From: Vibrio fortis
GTDB lineage: Bacteria > Pseudomonadota > Gammaproteobacteria > Enterobacterales > Vibrionaceae
DNA length: 64,000 nt
Assembly (NCBI RefSeq): GCF_024347475.1
Contig: NZ_AP025488.1
Span: 372,001 to 436,000 of the forward strand
Reading direction: 5' to 3'
Part shown: positions 42,736 to 51,581 of the stretch, in pieces
Layout: every line of letters starts with the position of its first letter
Numbering within the stretch: the stretch's first letter is position 1
Notes under the pieces: model-generated
Told to the model about the DNA's origin: nothing
The model's database searches: none
Seen by the model: only the letters and a program-made list of their open reading frames with translations
Translations under genes and position numbers: made by a program

Positions 42736-43602
42736 ATGAGCAATAAGGTCATCCTTGTTGTTCTAGATGGACTGAATTATCAGGTAGCTCGTCATTGCAT
42801 GGGCTACCTTAACGGTCTTCTAGAACTGAGCAACACACCAACCAGCGAAAGCGATTCGCAAAATAATCTGACGCCATCACAAGCCAAGTTACGAGCGACG
42901 CTTTATCCGATGCAGTGTGAGCTGCCTTCGATGTCACGCCCACTTTATGAATGCATCCTAACGGGTGTCCGCCCTGTAGAGAGCGGTATTGTTAATAATC
43001 AGATTGTCCGTCTTTCCAACCATGATTCGATCTTTAGCTTGGCCAAAGCTCAGGGTAAAACCACCGCTGCGGCTGCTTATCACTGGGTGAGTGAACTGTA
43101 TAACCGCGCGCCATTTGATCCTGTGCGCGATCGATTTACTCACGATGAAACGCTCAATATTCAACACGGCTGTTTCTATCACTGGGATCACTACCCTGAC
43201 GAGGCGCTGTTTCTTGATGCTGAGTATCTGCGCTTAACTTATCAGCCAGACTTCTTGTTGATTCATCCAATGAACATCGACGATATGGGCCACAAGTATG
43301 GCTTAGATTCGTGTCAGTATCGTAACAGTGCACGCGGCGCCGATATCTTGCTGTCGAACTACATTAAAGGTTGGGTTGAAGAGGGTTATCAAGTCATTGT
43401 TACCAGCGATCACGGTATGAATGACGACCTTTCTCATGGTGGGATTTTGGCCGAAGAGCGTGAAGTTCCTTTCTTTGTGATTGGCGACAAATTCACTCAC
43501 CAAGAGTGCCAAGTTAAGCAGACTGATATCTGCGGTATCGTGTGTCAGCTCCTCAACCTAGAACACAATAAATCTTACACTCAGGAATTGTTAGCCTTAT
43601 GA
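42736..43602 (+). CDS. alkaline-phosphatase-superfamily hydrolase (cytoplasmic)
   Basis: The 288-residue protein has the metal and nucleophile set of the alkaline phosphatase/nucleotide pyrophosphatase superfamily: Asp 11 (VVLDGLN), the nucleophile region ELPSMSRPLYECILTG (Ser 65 or Ser 67), NIDDMGHKYG (Asp 182 or 183, His 186), TSDHGM (Asp 225, His 226) and SHGG (His 234). Members hydrolyse phosphomonoesters, phosphodiesters or phosphonoacetate. There is no signal peptide, so the substrate should be met after import. It sits between the binding protein and first permease, which overlaps its stop (ATGA). Substrate unknown. Confidence 0.82.
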   Translation: MSNKVILVVLDGLNYQVARHCMGYLNGLLELSNTPTSESDSQNNLTPSQAKLRATLYPMQCELPSMSRPLYECILTGVRPVESGIVNNQIVRLSNHDSIFSLAKAQGKTTAAAAYHWVSELYNRAPFDPVRDRFTHDETLNIQHGCFYHWDHYPDEALFLDAEYLRLTYQPDFLLIHPMNIDDMGHKYGLDSCQYRNSARGADILLSNYIKGWVEEGYQVIVTSDHGMNDDLSHGGILAEEREVPFFVIGDKFTHQECQVKQTDICGIVCQLLNLEHNKSYTQELLAL

Positions 43603-44501
43603 GCAGTCCTGCCATCACGCAAAAACCGAATTCATTCAAAGCCAATACGTCTAAGCCTGTGCGGTCTTGGTTTAAGCGCTTTAAGCCTGTGCTATGGCTA
43701 GCTCCATTTGCACTGTTTTTCTATCTGTTCCAATTGGCGCCTATGGTTTGGGTGCTTATCAACAGCTTCTTTTATGAAGGCGAACTGTCGCTTGAAAACT
43801 ACATTGAGGTGTTTGACTCCGCCTTCATGATGCAAGCATTCAGCAACAGCCTTTGGTTATCTTTGTGGTCGAGTGTGTTCGGCCTAGCGATCGCGACACT
43901 GTTGGTTTCCTCTTTGCGCCGTGTCGATTGCAGAATTCGCGACGGGGTAATCGCTTTTACCAATATGAGCAGCAACTTTGCTGGCGTCCCACTCTCTTTC
44001 GCTTTCATCATCATCCTTGGAACCAACGGCGCGCTCACGTTGCTGCTTAAGCAATATGGCTTGTTGGGGGATTTTGACCTGTATGGAAAGTGGGGATTGC
44101 TGGCGATCTATATCTACTTCCAGATCCCACTGGCTGTGCTTTTGTTGTATCCGGCCTTTGATGCATTGAGCGATGACTGGCAAGCAGCTTCGGCGCTGCT
44201 TGGCGCGAAAACTTGGCAATATTGGCTCAAGGTTGGCCTTCCGGTGCTATCTCCAGCTCTATTTGGCACCTTTATTATTCTCATCGCTAATGCGATCGGC
44301 GCGTACGCCAGTGTCTATGCACTCACTTCAGGTAACTACAACGTGATAACCATTCGAATCGCAAGCTTGGTCTCGGGCGATCTGTTCCTTGAGCCTAATC
44401 TGGCAGCGGCGATTTCAGTGATTCTGATGGCAATGTTGGCATTCATTACCGTGATTAACCAATGGCTTATCAGTAAGAGTTATGCAGGGAAGAAAAGCTA
44501 A
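43599..44501 (+). CDS. ABC importer permease 1
   Basis: The 300-residue protein has six hydrophobic segments and the permease EAA-type loop (AASALLGAKTWQYWLKVGLPVLSPALFG). It overlaps the previous stop by four bases and the next start by one (TAATG), so the genes are translationally coupled. It pairs with the next gene to form the membrane channel. Family is the binding-protein-dependent permease superfamily of the phosphonate/iron/polyamine type. Confidence 0.9.
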   Translation: MSSPAITQKPNSFKANTSKPVRSWFKRFKPVLWLAPFALFFYLFQLAPMVWVLINSFFYEGELSLENYIEVFDSAFMMQAFSNSLWLSLWSSVFGLAIATLLVSSLRRVDCRIRDGVIAFTNMSSNFAGVPLSFAFIIILGTNGALTLLLKQYGLLGDFDLYGKWGLLAIYIYFQIPLAVLLLYPAFDALSDDWQAASALLGAKTWQYWLKVGLPVLSPALFGTFIILIANAIGAYASVYALTSGNYNVITIRIASLVSGDLFLEPNLAAAISVILMAMLAFITVINQWLISKSYAGKKS

Positions 44502-45286
44502 TGCAAAACGTTAATACGCGCTTTCACAAAATGGTGGTTTTCTCGATTGTTGGCATCATGCTGATTCCGATCTTAGCCACCTTTATCTATTCAATTTCAT
44601 CTCGTTGGGGAGCGACCATACTGCCTGATGGCTTTACTTTAGACTGGTACATTAGCCTGTTGACAGACCCGCGTTTCTTGCAAGCCTTTGGTCGTTCGCT
44701 GTTTATCTGTATTGCGGCGCTAACATTGAGTGTGGTGCTGATTCTTCCGGCGATATTTGTGGTGTTCTACTACTTCCCTAAGCTCGATAAGCTGATGAAC
44801 ATCATGATCTTGCTGCCGTTTGCAGTGCCTCCAGTCGTCTCGTCGGTTGGGCTGTTGCAGCTTTATGCTGACAGTGAAATCTCGTTGATTGGCACACCTT
44901 GGATCTTGATTGGTACCTACTTCACCATCGCTCTGCCATTTATGTATCGCGCGATTGCCAACAGTTTTCAGGCGATCAATTTGCAAGACCTGATGGACGC
45001 TGCGCATCTACTAGGAGCAAGCACCACCAAGGCCTTTTTGTTGATCATTCTGCCAAACCTCAAGAAGGGGTTAATGGCATCACTGTTTCTCTCGTTCTCG
45101 TTTTTATTGGGTGAGTTCGTGTTTGCCAATATCTTGGTCGGAACCCGCTACGAGACGTTACAAATCTATCTATACAACATGCGTCAAACCAGCGGCCACT
45201 TCACGTCTGCCTTGGTGATGACCTATTTCCTATTCATTTTCTTACTGACTTGGATGGCAAGTCGATCTAGCCGTGGAGTCAAATAA
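44501..45286 (+). CDS. ABC importer permease 2
   Basis: The 261-residue protein has six hydrophobic segments and an EAA loop (LMDAAHLLGASTTKAFLLIILPNLKKGLMAS). It begins in the stop codon of permease 1 and ends in the start codon of the ATPase. It is the second channel subunit. Confidence 0.9.
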   Translation: MQNVNTRFHKMVVFSIVGIMLIPILATFIYSISSRWGATILPDGFTLDWYISLLTDPRFLQAFGRSLFICIAALTLSVVLILPAIFVVFYYFPKLDKLMNIMILLPFAVPPVVSSVGLLQLYADSEISLIGTPWILIGTYFTIALPFMYRAIANSFQAINLQDLMDAAHLLGASTTKAFLLIILPNLKKGLMASLFLSFSFLLGEFVFANILVGTRYETLQIYLYNMRQTSGHFTSALVMTYFLFIFLLTWMASRSSRGVK

Positions 45287-46305
45287 TGAGTTATGTAAAC
45301 GCACACAATCTAACGAAAAGCTTCGGTGACAACACCGTGTTTGAAGACATTCAATTTACGATTGAAAAAGGCGAGTTTATTACCCTGCTTGGCCCCAGTG
45401 GTTGTGGTAAATCTACCTTGCTGCGCAGTTTGGCGGGTCTGAATCCTGTTGATGGTGGTGAGATATGGGTTAACGGTGAAGAGATCACCCATCAAGCACC
45501 ACAGCAGCGTGGTATTGGTATGGTCTTCCAATCTTACGCGCTGTTTCCAAACATGACGGTAGAGGGAAATATCGCGTTTGGCCTGAAAATGAAAAAGTTA
45601 TCGGGCGATGAGATTAAACGTGAAGTGGCCAAAGTGATTGAGCTAGTGGATCTAAAAGGCAAAGAGAGTTTTTATCCACATCAGTTATCAGGTGGTCAGC
45701 GTCAACGCGTTGCTCTAGCGCGTGCGTTGGTGGTGAAGCCGCGTATTCTGTTGTTGGATGAGCCGCTATCGGCGTTGGATGCAAAGATCCGTAAGCATCT
45801 TCGTCAGCAGATCCGTGATATTCAGAAAGAGATGGATCTGACGACCATCTTTGTTACTCACGACCAAGAAGAGGCGATGATCATGTCTGACCGCATCTTC
45901 TTGATGAACAAAGGTGAGATCGTGCAAGCGGGCACGCCAGAAGAGATCTACACTCAACCTGCTAATGAGTTTGTTGCCGGATTCATGGGCCACTACAACT
46001 TGGTTCAAGCGAATAAAGCCAAACAGCTTTTCGACATTGATACCGACTGGAAGGTGGCAATTCGCCCAGAGTCAATTTACGTGAAAGAGCAGGGCAGACA
46101 GTACGGTACCCACATTTCAACACCGAAAACGGGGACCATCCGCAATCATCAACTGCTGGGCAACGTGATTCGCTACCAAGTGGATGTGGATGATTGTGAG
46201 CTGACCGTCGACCTTCTCAATCGCTCCTCTGAGCGTCTACTCGCAAACGGAAGTGAGTTAGAGTTGCTGTTTAATCTAAATGAAATTGAACCTGTGAGAG
46301 CCTAA
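45286..46305 (+). CDS. ABC importer ATP-binding protein
   Basis: The 339-residue ATPase has Walker A GPSGCGKST (near residue 36), Q-loop VFQSYALFPNMTV, signature LSGGQRQRVALARAL, Walker B RILLLDEPLSALD and switch FVTHDQEEAMIMSD. A C-terminal extension of about 100 residues (TOBE-like, with VAIRPESIYV) follows, as in the spermidine/iron/phosphonate importers. It powers the two preceding permeases on the cytoplasmic face. A HAD enzyme follows after one base. Confidence 0.93.
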   Translation: MSYVNAHNLTKSFGDNTVFEDIQFTIEKGEFITLLGPSGCGKSTLLRSLAGLNPVDGGEIWVNGEEITHQAPQQRGIGMVFQSYALFPNMTVEGNIAFGLKMKKLSGDEIKREVAKVIELVDLKGKESFYPHQLSGGQRQRVALARALVVKPRILLLDEPLSALDAKIRKHLRQQIRDIQKEMDLTTIFVTHDQEEAMIMSDRIFLMNKGEIVQAGTPEEIYTQPANEFVAGFMGHYNLVQANKAKQLFDIDTDWKVAIRPESIYVKEQGRQYGTHISTPKTGTIRNHQLLGNVIRYQVDVDDCELTVDLLNRSSERLLANGSELELLFNLNEIEPVRA

Positions 46306-46306
46306 G

Positions 46307-46966
46307 ATGCCTAAGCCTTTGTATGTTTTTGATATGGACGAAACCCTAGTCAACGGCGATGCTGCGATGATGTGGAATGAGTTCTTAGTCGAAAAAGGTA
46401 TTGCGAGTGATGCAAGTTTTGTTGAAGAAGATCAGCGCCTTATGGGTCTTTACACCCAAGGTAAGCTGGATATGGAAGATTACCTAACATTCGCCATGCA
46501 GCCGCTTGCTGATATGACGACACAACAGGTGAATGCCTTGGTTGAGGAGTGCGTTGACACCAAAGTTCTACCTAATCTGTTCAAGCAGACCCTGCCATTG
46601 ATAGAGCAGTTAAAGCGCGATGAAATCGACATGCTGATCATCTCTGCCAGTGTGACTTTCTTGGTTGAAGTGGTTGGTAGAAAGCTGGGCATAGAGCATG
46701 CGTTAGGGATCGATCTGGTCGAGCAACAAACGCGGTATACATCGAAGATAAAAGGTGTACCGAGTTACCGAGAAGGTAAAGTGACTCGCTTAGAGCAGTG
46801 GATTGCAAAGCAGTCCAAGCGCTACTCTGACATTCATTTTTACACAGACTCGATCAATGATTTACCGCTTTGTGAATATGCGGACTACACCTATTTGGTT
46901 AACCCGTGTCCACGTTTACGAGCATTAGCCGACAGGCCAAATTGGCAAATCCTCGATTGGGGTTAA
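46307..46966 (+). CDS. HAD-superfamily phosphatase (subfamily IB-like)
   Basis: The 219-residue protein has the HAD motifs: I, YVFDMDETLVNGD (Asp 9, Asp 11); II, LIISASVTF; III, the lysine region near KIKGVPSYREGK; IV, YTDSINDLPLCEYAD. The fold resembles SerB-like phosphatases. It has no signal peptide. It is the last gene of the importer operon and its product probably removes phosphate from a compound imported or released by the operon. Substrate unknown. Confidence 0.86.
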   Translation: MPKPLYVFDMDETLVNGDAAMMWNEFLVEKGIASDASFVEEDQRLMGLYTQGKLDMEDYLTFAMQPLADMTTQQVNALVEECVDTKVLPNLFKQTLPLIEQLKRDEIDMLIISASVTFLVEVVGRKLGIEHALGIDLVEQQTRYTSKIKGVPSYREGKVTRLEQWIAKQSKRYSDIHFYTDSINDLPLCEYADYTYLVNPCPRLRALADRPNWQILDWG

Positions 46967-46985
46967 AATTGACTCTCTACTTAAA

Positions 46986-47016
46986 CAAAAACTCCGACGC
47001 TAAGTCGGAGTTTTTG
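46986..47016. terminator. bidirectional terminator between the HAD and rpiR genes
   Basis: CAAAAACTCCGAC (46986-46998) pairs perfectly with GTCGGAGTTTTTG (47004-47016) around five bases, with T runs on both strands. Confidence 0.94.
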
Positions 47017-47059
47017 TTTGTGATAGGTTCGCTTTACTAAGACGTTGTGATGGCTAGCA

Positions 47060-47923
47060 CTAATCACCGAGAGGCTGTCGGTCGCCTCCACCACGGTAGG
47101 AGTCTAAAGCAACCTTCAAGCGGCGCAGTTTGTCGCGCGAGCGGTTCTTGTGATTGACTGCCATGCCCATTGAAAGCACATCCACTAACGCCAGCATTGC
47201 GTATCGAGATGCCGATGGCTTGTAGATAAAATCTGTTTCCATGTGCTTGATAGGTAACAAGATATCCGCAATGTTTGCCAATGGTGTATCTTGTGGCGTA
47301 ATTGCGATGATCTTAAGCCCGTATTGCTTCGCTAACTCGGCGGTTTCGGTGATAACGGGCGTAAAGCCTGTCGCGGAAATCATCACCATCACATCATTGG
47401 CATCGGCTGTTGCGGCAACCATGCGTGACATTAAGCCATCATTGTACGACACCACTGGATAGCCTAAACGAAATAGTCGGTGTTGCAGTTCTTGAGAGGC
47501 TATAGTTGAGCCGCCACCCATGCCGATTGCAATGATCTGTCTGGCGTTGTGCAGCCAGTTTACCGCAGTTTCAACATCTTGTTCTTTGAATAGAGTGCGG
47601 TTGATGTCTAGGCTCTGCTTAATCGATTCGTAGATACCTTGATAGCCAGTTTGGTTGACCGGTTCGAGAATAAAGCGCTGGCCAACCGTTAGGGTTTGAG
47701 CAAGCTTGATCTTCATATCACGTACGTTGTTACAGCCAATCGCCTTAGCAAAACGTGTAATGGTAGCTTCACTGACTTGCGCGTTTTCAGCGAGTTCTGT
47801 AATGCTGGCTTTGGCGGCAAAATCAATGTCATCCATGATTAGCTTGGCGACTTTTTTCTCGGCATCACGAAGAGCGGGAAAACGCTCCGTTATCTGTGAA
47901 ATGATATCTACTTCTAAACTCAA
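47060..47923 (-). CDS. RpiR/MurR-family regulator (HTH + SIS)
   Basis: The 287-residue protein has an RpiR helix-turn-helix (about 1-75, with AAKASITELAENAQVSEATITRFAKAIGCNNVRDMKIKLAQ) and a SIS phosphosugar-binding domain (about 115-250, with IIAIGMGGGSTIASQELQHRL and VMVMISATGFTPVITETAELAKQYGLKIIAITPQ). Members sense phosphorylated sugars; KDPG would fit this cluster, as for HexR. It shares a strand with the deaminase gene upstream and is divergent from the deacetylase operon. A palindrome between them is a candidate operator. Confidence 0.9.
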   Translation of the reverse strand: MSLEVDIISQITERFPALRDAEKKVAKLIMDDIDFAAKASITELAENAQVSEATITRFAKAIGCNNVRDMKIKLAQTLTVGQRFILEPVNQTGYQGIYESIKQSLDINRTLFKEQDVETAVNWLHNARQIIAIGMGGGSTIASQELQHRLFRLGYPVVSYNDGLMSRMVAATADANDVMVMISATGFTPVITETAELAKQYGLKIIAITPQDTPLANIADILLPIKHMETDFIYKPSASRYAMLALVDVLSMGMAVNHKNRSRDKLRRLKVALDSYRGGGDRQPLGD

Positions 47924-47944
47924 GAATCCTGATCCTTTGTTGAT

Positions 47945-47963
47945 GGGGCTAAGCCTTAGCCCC
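47945..47963. repeat. hairpin between the deaminase and rpiR genes
   Basis: GGGGCTAA-GCC-TTAGCCCC is a perfect 8-bp stem with a three-base loop. It lies within the 89 bases separating two same-strand genes and could reduce or stabilise read-through. Confidence 0.6.
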
Positions 47964-48012
47964 GTTAGTATATCTGAATGCTTCGCTGATTCTAGCTTAT
48001 TGAAAAATCGAG

Positions 48013-49287
48013 CTAGAAGCAGGTCTCTACCCAGTTTGTGACCTGATAGTCGTCATCGCTAATAGCAATGTAACGCCACTTATCGAAAGTCAAACACGGG
48101 TGTGAGGTTGAGAACGCAATCATGTCACCCACTTCAATCTCTGAAGAGCCGTCCGTTTCCACAAAAGTATGTTGATCCATCACGGCTGTTGCTGTCAGGC
48201 CCTTTACTGAAATAGCTTCGCCATTGCGATATCCGCGTTCAGCAATAGGTAATCCAGCATCAAAGGCCACATCACGCTTACCTAGCCCAATCACCAGTTT
48301 GGTTGGCTCTGGACGAGAGATAACATACGCCCACACCTCAAGTGCAGATTCTAAATCCCCACCCAGTTCACACGCGTAACCTTGGTTTACTTGTGCGCGC
48401 TGCAACACCTTACTTTGAGCATCTAGGTAGATCCCAGTATCGTGAATGGCATAACAACCTGGGCGGATGATCGCCAAGTAATCGGTTAGGTTCGCCAAGC
48501 ACTCTGCCACCACATCATACCAAGCCGATCCCGCGCCAGTGATGATTGGTTGTCCTGTGAGCAGTCCATCTGATGCAAGGCTTTCGACAGAGCTTAGTGC
48601 TTGCTTTAAGAAGGTACGAATGTCTTGCTCGGCATTGTCGCCATGAATCACACCTTCGTACACCTCAATACCCGAAAGAGAAAGTGCAGGCGCGTCTTGA
48701 ATGGTTTGCGCAAGCTCAAGAACCTCTTGTGGTGAGCGACAGCCACAGCGCCCGCCTGGTACGCCAAACTCGATCAGAACCTTTAGCGTTTGTTCGGTGT
48801 TAGCAAAGTGTTGACTCAGTTGCTTTACGTTTACTGGTGAATCGACACAGCAGTAAAACTCAACGTTGAACTCACGAATAAGTTGTTCAACGATCGCAAT
48901 ATTGGTTTTACCTACTAATTGGTTGGCCATGATGATTCTTTTTGCACCCGCCATTGCCGCAATCTCTGCTTGTGCAGGTGTCGCAACAGTAATTCCCCAA
49001 GCACCATTTTCTAGCTGCTGACGAAAGAAATCAGGCGTCATCGATGTTTTGCCGTGTGGTGATAATTTCACCTGATGATGATCGGCGAATGATTGCATCC
49101 AATTCAGATTATTGGTTAAGGCTGATTGTTTGATAATTGCTACCGGAAGCGAAATATCTTCATCGACCAGTCGATAAACACCGTTCTCAGTTTGTGATAC
49201 TGCTCTCCCTTTTTGGCCTCTTTCAGTCAAGACGAAACAATCTTTTTGATACTTTATAACATCTTTTTGTGCAGGGTTATGTTTCAT
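48013..49287 (-). CDS. PLP-dependent D-amino-acid/aminosugar-acid deaminase (DSD1/alanine-racemase-fold)
   Basis: The 424-residue enzyme has the alanine-racemase-type barrel with PLP lysine 80 (KLSPHGKTSM), then GITVATPAQAEIAAMAGAKRIIMANQ and IEFGVPGGRCGCRS. A C-terminal zinc-type pair follows in SHPCLTFDKW (His 396, Cys 398), as in eukaryotic-type D-serine dehydratase. Such enzymes eliminate ammonia from D-serine, D-threonine or D-glucosaminate. With a deacetylase, KDG-type kinase and KDPG aldolase facing it, I infer D-glucosaminate deamination to 2-keto-3-deoxygluconate (the OngC role in oxidised-chitin pathways). D-amino-acid deamination is the alternative. Confidence 0.78.
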   Translation of the reverse strand: MKHNPAQKDVIKYQKDCFVLTERGQKGRAVSQTENGVYRLVDEDISLPVAIIKQSALTNNLNWMQSFADHHQVKLSPHGKTSMTPDFFRQQLENGAWGITVATPAQAEIAAMAGAKRIIMANQLVGKTNIAIVEQLIREFNVEFYCCVDSPVNVKQLSQHFANTEQTLKVLIEFGVPGGRCGCRSPQEVLELAQTIQDAPALSLSGIEVYEGVIHGDNAEQDIRTFLKQALSSVESLASDGLLTGQPIITGAGSAWYDVVAECLANLTDYLAIIRPGCYAIHDTGIYLDAQSKVLQRAQVNQGYACELGGDLESALEVWAYVISRPEPTKLVIGLGKRDVAFDAGLPIAERGYRNGEAISVKGLTATAVMDQHTFVETDGSSEIEVGDMIAFSTSHPCLTFDKWRYIAISDDDYQVTNWVETCF

Positions 49288-49351
49288 TGCTGATCCCTAA
49301 CATGATTTAAGTGGTTGTTATTTAATGTTTAAATCTATCTTGTGTTTGTTT

Positions 49352-49370
49352 TGTGATAGAAACTATCACA
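49352..49370. promoter_or_regulatory. palindromic operator candidate in the divergent promoter
   Basis: TGTGATAG-AAA-CTATCACA is a perfect 8-3-8 palindrome in the 176-bp gap between the deaminase and deacetylase genes. The adjacent RpiR-family gene is the likely binding protein. Confidence 0.68.
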
Positions 49371-49463
49371 CAAATTAAAATATTATGTGTGTTTTGTCAC
49401 TGAAAATAATCGGCTGGATTTTTAATATAGCTCCATCAACAGAGTGGATTGAGAGAGTGAGAA

Positions 49464-50897
49464 ATGTTGTTCGATACGATAATTAAAAATGTAGAGGTGT
49501 TCGATGGCACCGGCGAACAATCGTTTTGTGCCGATGTAGCAATCCTTGATGGAAAAATTGCCGAAATTGGCAGCATTGATCATGAAGATTGTGGCCAGTT
49601 AATTGAGGGAGCAGGCTTAGCATTGGCTCCTGGATTTATTGATGTACACACACACGACGACACCAACGTCATTCGTTACCCAGACTGCATACCAAAGATC
49701 AGCCAAGGTGTGACAACCGTGATTGTTGGTAACTGCGGTATCAGTGCCTCACCAACGGTTTTAGCGGGTGATCCACCAGATCCTATGAACCTTTTAGGTG
49801 CGCAGGCTGATTTCAAATACCCAACCTTTGCCGCGTATGCACAAGCGGTGAAGGAAGCACAGCCTGCAGTAAACGTAGCAGCCTTAGTGGGTCACACGAC
49901 GCTGCGTAACCAAGTGATGGACGACCTACAACGCACAGCAACGGAAGATGAAATTGCAGAGATGCAAAACAACCTTGATTTAGCGATGGAGCAAGGCGCA
50001 TTAGGTTTGAGTTCAGGCTTGGCTTACGCAAGTGCGAAGCAAGCGAACGCCAATGAAGTGATGCAGTTAGCAAAAGTGCTGTCTAGTCATGGCGGTATTT
50101 ATACCACGCATATGCGTACCGAATTCGAAGAGATCTTAAGCGCGATGGAAGAGGCGTTTGAGACCGGGCAATACGCAAAAGTACCGGTTGTTATTTCCCA
50201 CCTTAAATGTGCAGGTGCGGGCAACTGGGGCAGAACAGTTGAAGTGCTTGATTTAATGGACAAGGTTTCAGAGCACCAAGACGTGTCTTGCGACTGCTAC
50301 CCATATTCAGCGAGCTCTTCGACATTAGATTTGAAACAGGTGACGGACGATTTCGATATCTTCATCACTTGGTCTGAAGCAAAACCAGAGCATGCAGGCA
50401 AAACCCTTAAGCAGATTGCTGATGAGATGAACCTACCACTGATGGACGCTGCGAAAACGCTTCAACCAGCCGGTGCGGTTTACCACTGTATGGATGAGAA
50501 CGACGTAAAACGCGTCTTGAAATACAAGCTGACCATGGTTGGTTCCGATGGTTTGCCTAATGACCCGCATCCGCACCCGAGATTGTGGGGTACTTTCCCG
50601 AAAGTGTTAGGCCACTACTGCCGAGATGAAAATCTGTTCTCGCTACCAGAGGCGATTCACAAAATGACGGGAATGTCGGCAGAGCGTTACAACTTGTCTG
50701 GACGAGGCGAAATTCGCCAAGGTGCATTTGCTGATTTGGTTTTATTTGATCCAAACAATATTAAAGACACAGCAACATTTGAAAATCCTATTTCAGTTGC
50801 TGAAGGAATAGAAAGTGTATTTGTAAATGGTGAGTTAACTTACCAAAAAGGAAAAGTAAGAAATAATCGTTCTGGCGTTTTTATTTATCGTAATTAA
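49464..50897 (+). CDS. D-aminoacylase-family deacetylase
   Basis: The 477-residue amidohydrolase has PGFIDVHTHDDTNVIRYPD (metal His 62 and 64), the metal Cys 91 in VIVGNCGISASP, TTHMRTE, VISHLKCAGAGNWG and the Asp region TMVGSDGLPNDPHPHPRLWG. The family hydrolyses N-acyl-D-amino acids and related N-acetyl compounds. In this cluster the likely substrate is N-acetylglucosaminic acid, giving glucosaminate (the OngB role). It is cytoplasmic. It heads the plus-strand operon, 85 bases before ridA. Confidence 0.85.
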   Translation: MLFDTIIKNVEVFDGTGEQSFCADVAILDGKIAEIGSIDHEDCGQLIEGAGLALAPGFIDVHTHDDTNVIRYPDCIPKISQGVTTVIVGNCGISASPTVLAGDPPDPMNLLGAQADFKYPTFAAYAQAVKEAQPAVNVAALVGHTTLRNQVMDDLQRTATEDEIAEMQNNLDLAMEQGALGLSSGLAYASAKQANANEVMQLAKVLSSHGGIYTTHMRTEFEEILSAMEEAFETGQYAKVPVVISHLKCAGAGNWGRTVEVLDLMDKVSEHQDVSCDCYPYSASSSTLDLKQVTDDFDIFITWSEAKPEHAGKTLKQIADEMNLPLMDAAKTLQPAGAVYHCMDENDVKRVLKYKLTMVGSDGLPNDPHPHPRLWGTFPKVLGHYCRDENLFSLPEAIHKMTGMSAERYNLSGRGEIRQGAFADLVLFDPNNIKDTATFENPISVAEGIESVFVNGELTYQKGKVRNNRSGVFIYRN

Positions 50898-50982
50898 CTG
50901 AATCAACGGAAATAAAACGACGAATTAATTTAAATATATTGGAAAACAACCAATATTATCTATAAAGAAGTGGAGTTAAAAA

Positions 50983-51375
50983 ATGACTATTAAACGTTAC
51001 GGTGTTGAAGGCGGAACAGGTACAGGCGGACAACATTTACCATTTGCACGCGCAACAGAAGCGGGTGGTTTCCTATACGTTTCTGGCCAGACACCGATGA
51101 CAGATGGTGAAGTAGTTGAGGGTGGCATTATTGACCAGTCTCGCCTAGCAATCCAAAACTGTGTCGATATCATGACTGAAGCTGGCTACGGCCTAGAAGA
51201 CGTAGTACACGTAAAGGTTGTACTAACGGACTCTCGTTACTTCCAATCTTTTAATAAGGTATTCAAAGAGTTCTTTGGAGCTAACCCACCGGCACGTATC
51301 TGCATGGTGTGTGACCTAGTTGTAGACGTGAAAGTTGAAGTAGATGTGACTTGCTACCGCGCTGACCGCGTATAG
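50983..51375 (+). CDS. RidA-family enamine/imine deaminase
   Basis: RidA proteins hydrolyse reactive enamines and imines released by PLP dehydratases. The 130-residue product has LYVSGQTPM, DIMTEAGYGLEDVVHVKVVLTD and the conserved Arg 105 in NPPARICMVCDLV. Its place next to a PLP deaminase gene is functionally sensible, since elimination from a glucosaminate or D-amino acid leaves an enamine. GTGGAG lies 8 bases before the ATG. A 9-bp inverted repeat (51404-51412 / 51443-51451) follows the gene without a T run. Confidence 0.92.
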   Translation: MTIKRYGVEGGTGTGGQHLPFARATEAGGFLYVSGQTPMTDGEVVEGGIIDQSRLAIQNCVDIMTEAGYGLEDVVHVKVVLTDSRYFQSFNKVFKEFFGANPPARICMVCDLVVDVKVEVDVTCYRADRV

Positions 51376-51581
51376 TAATAACCTAATCACAATAACCTAC
51401 TTAGAGAGTATTGGGGCGTAGTCATCCCTGTTATTATTCCTTAATACTCTCACCCTACATTTATAAAAATTGCTTTAATTAAAATATACAAAATAAATAA
51501 AGCAATTATATGAAATATAAAATGAATGAATCATAAATAAAAGCTCTGGAATGAGCTTAATATTTCACTGAGAGGTGTCAA

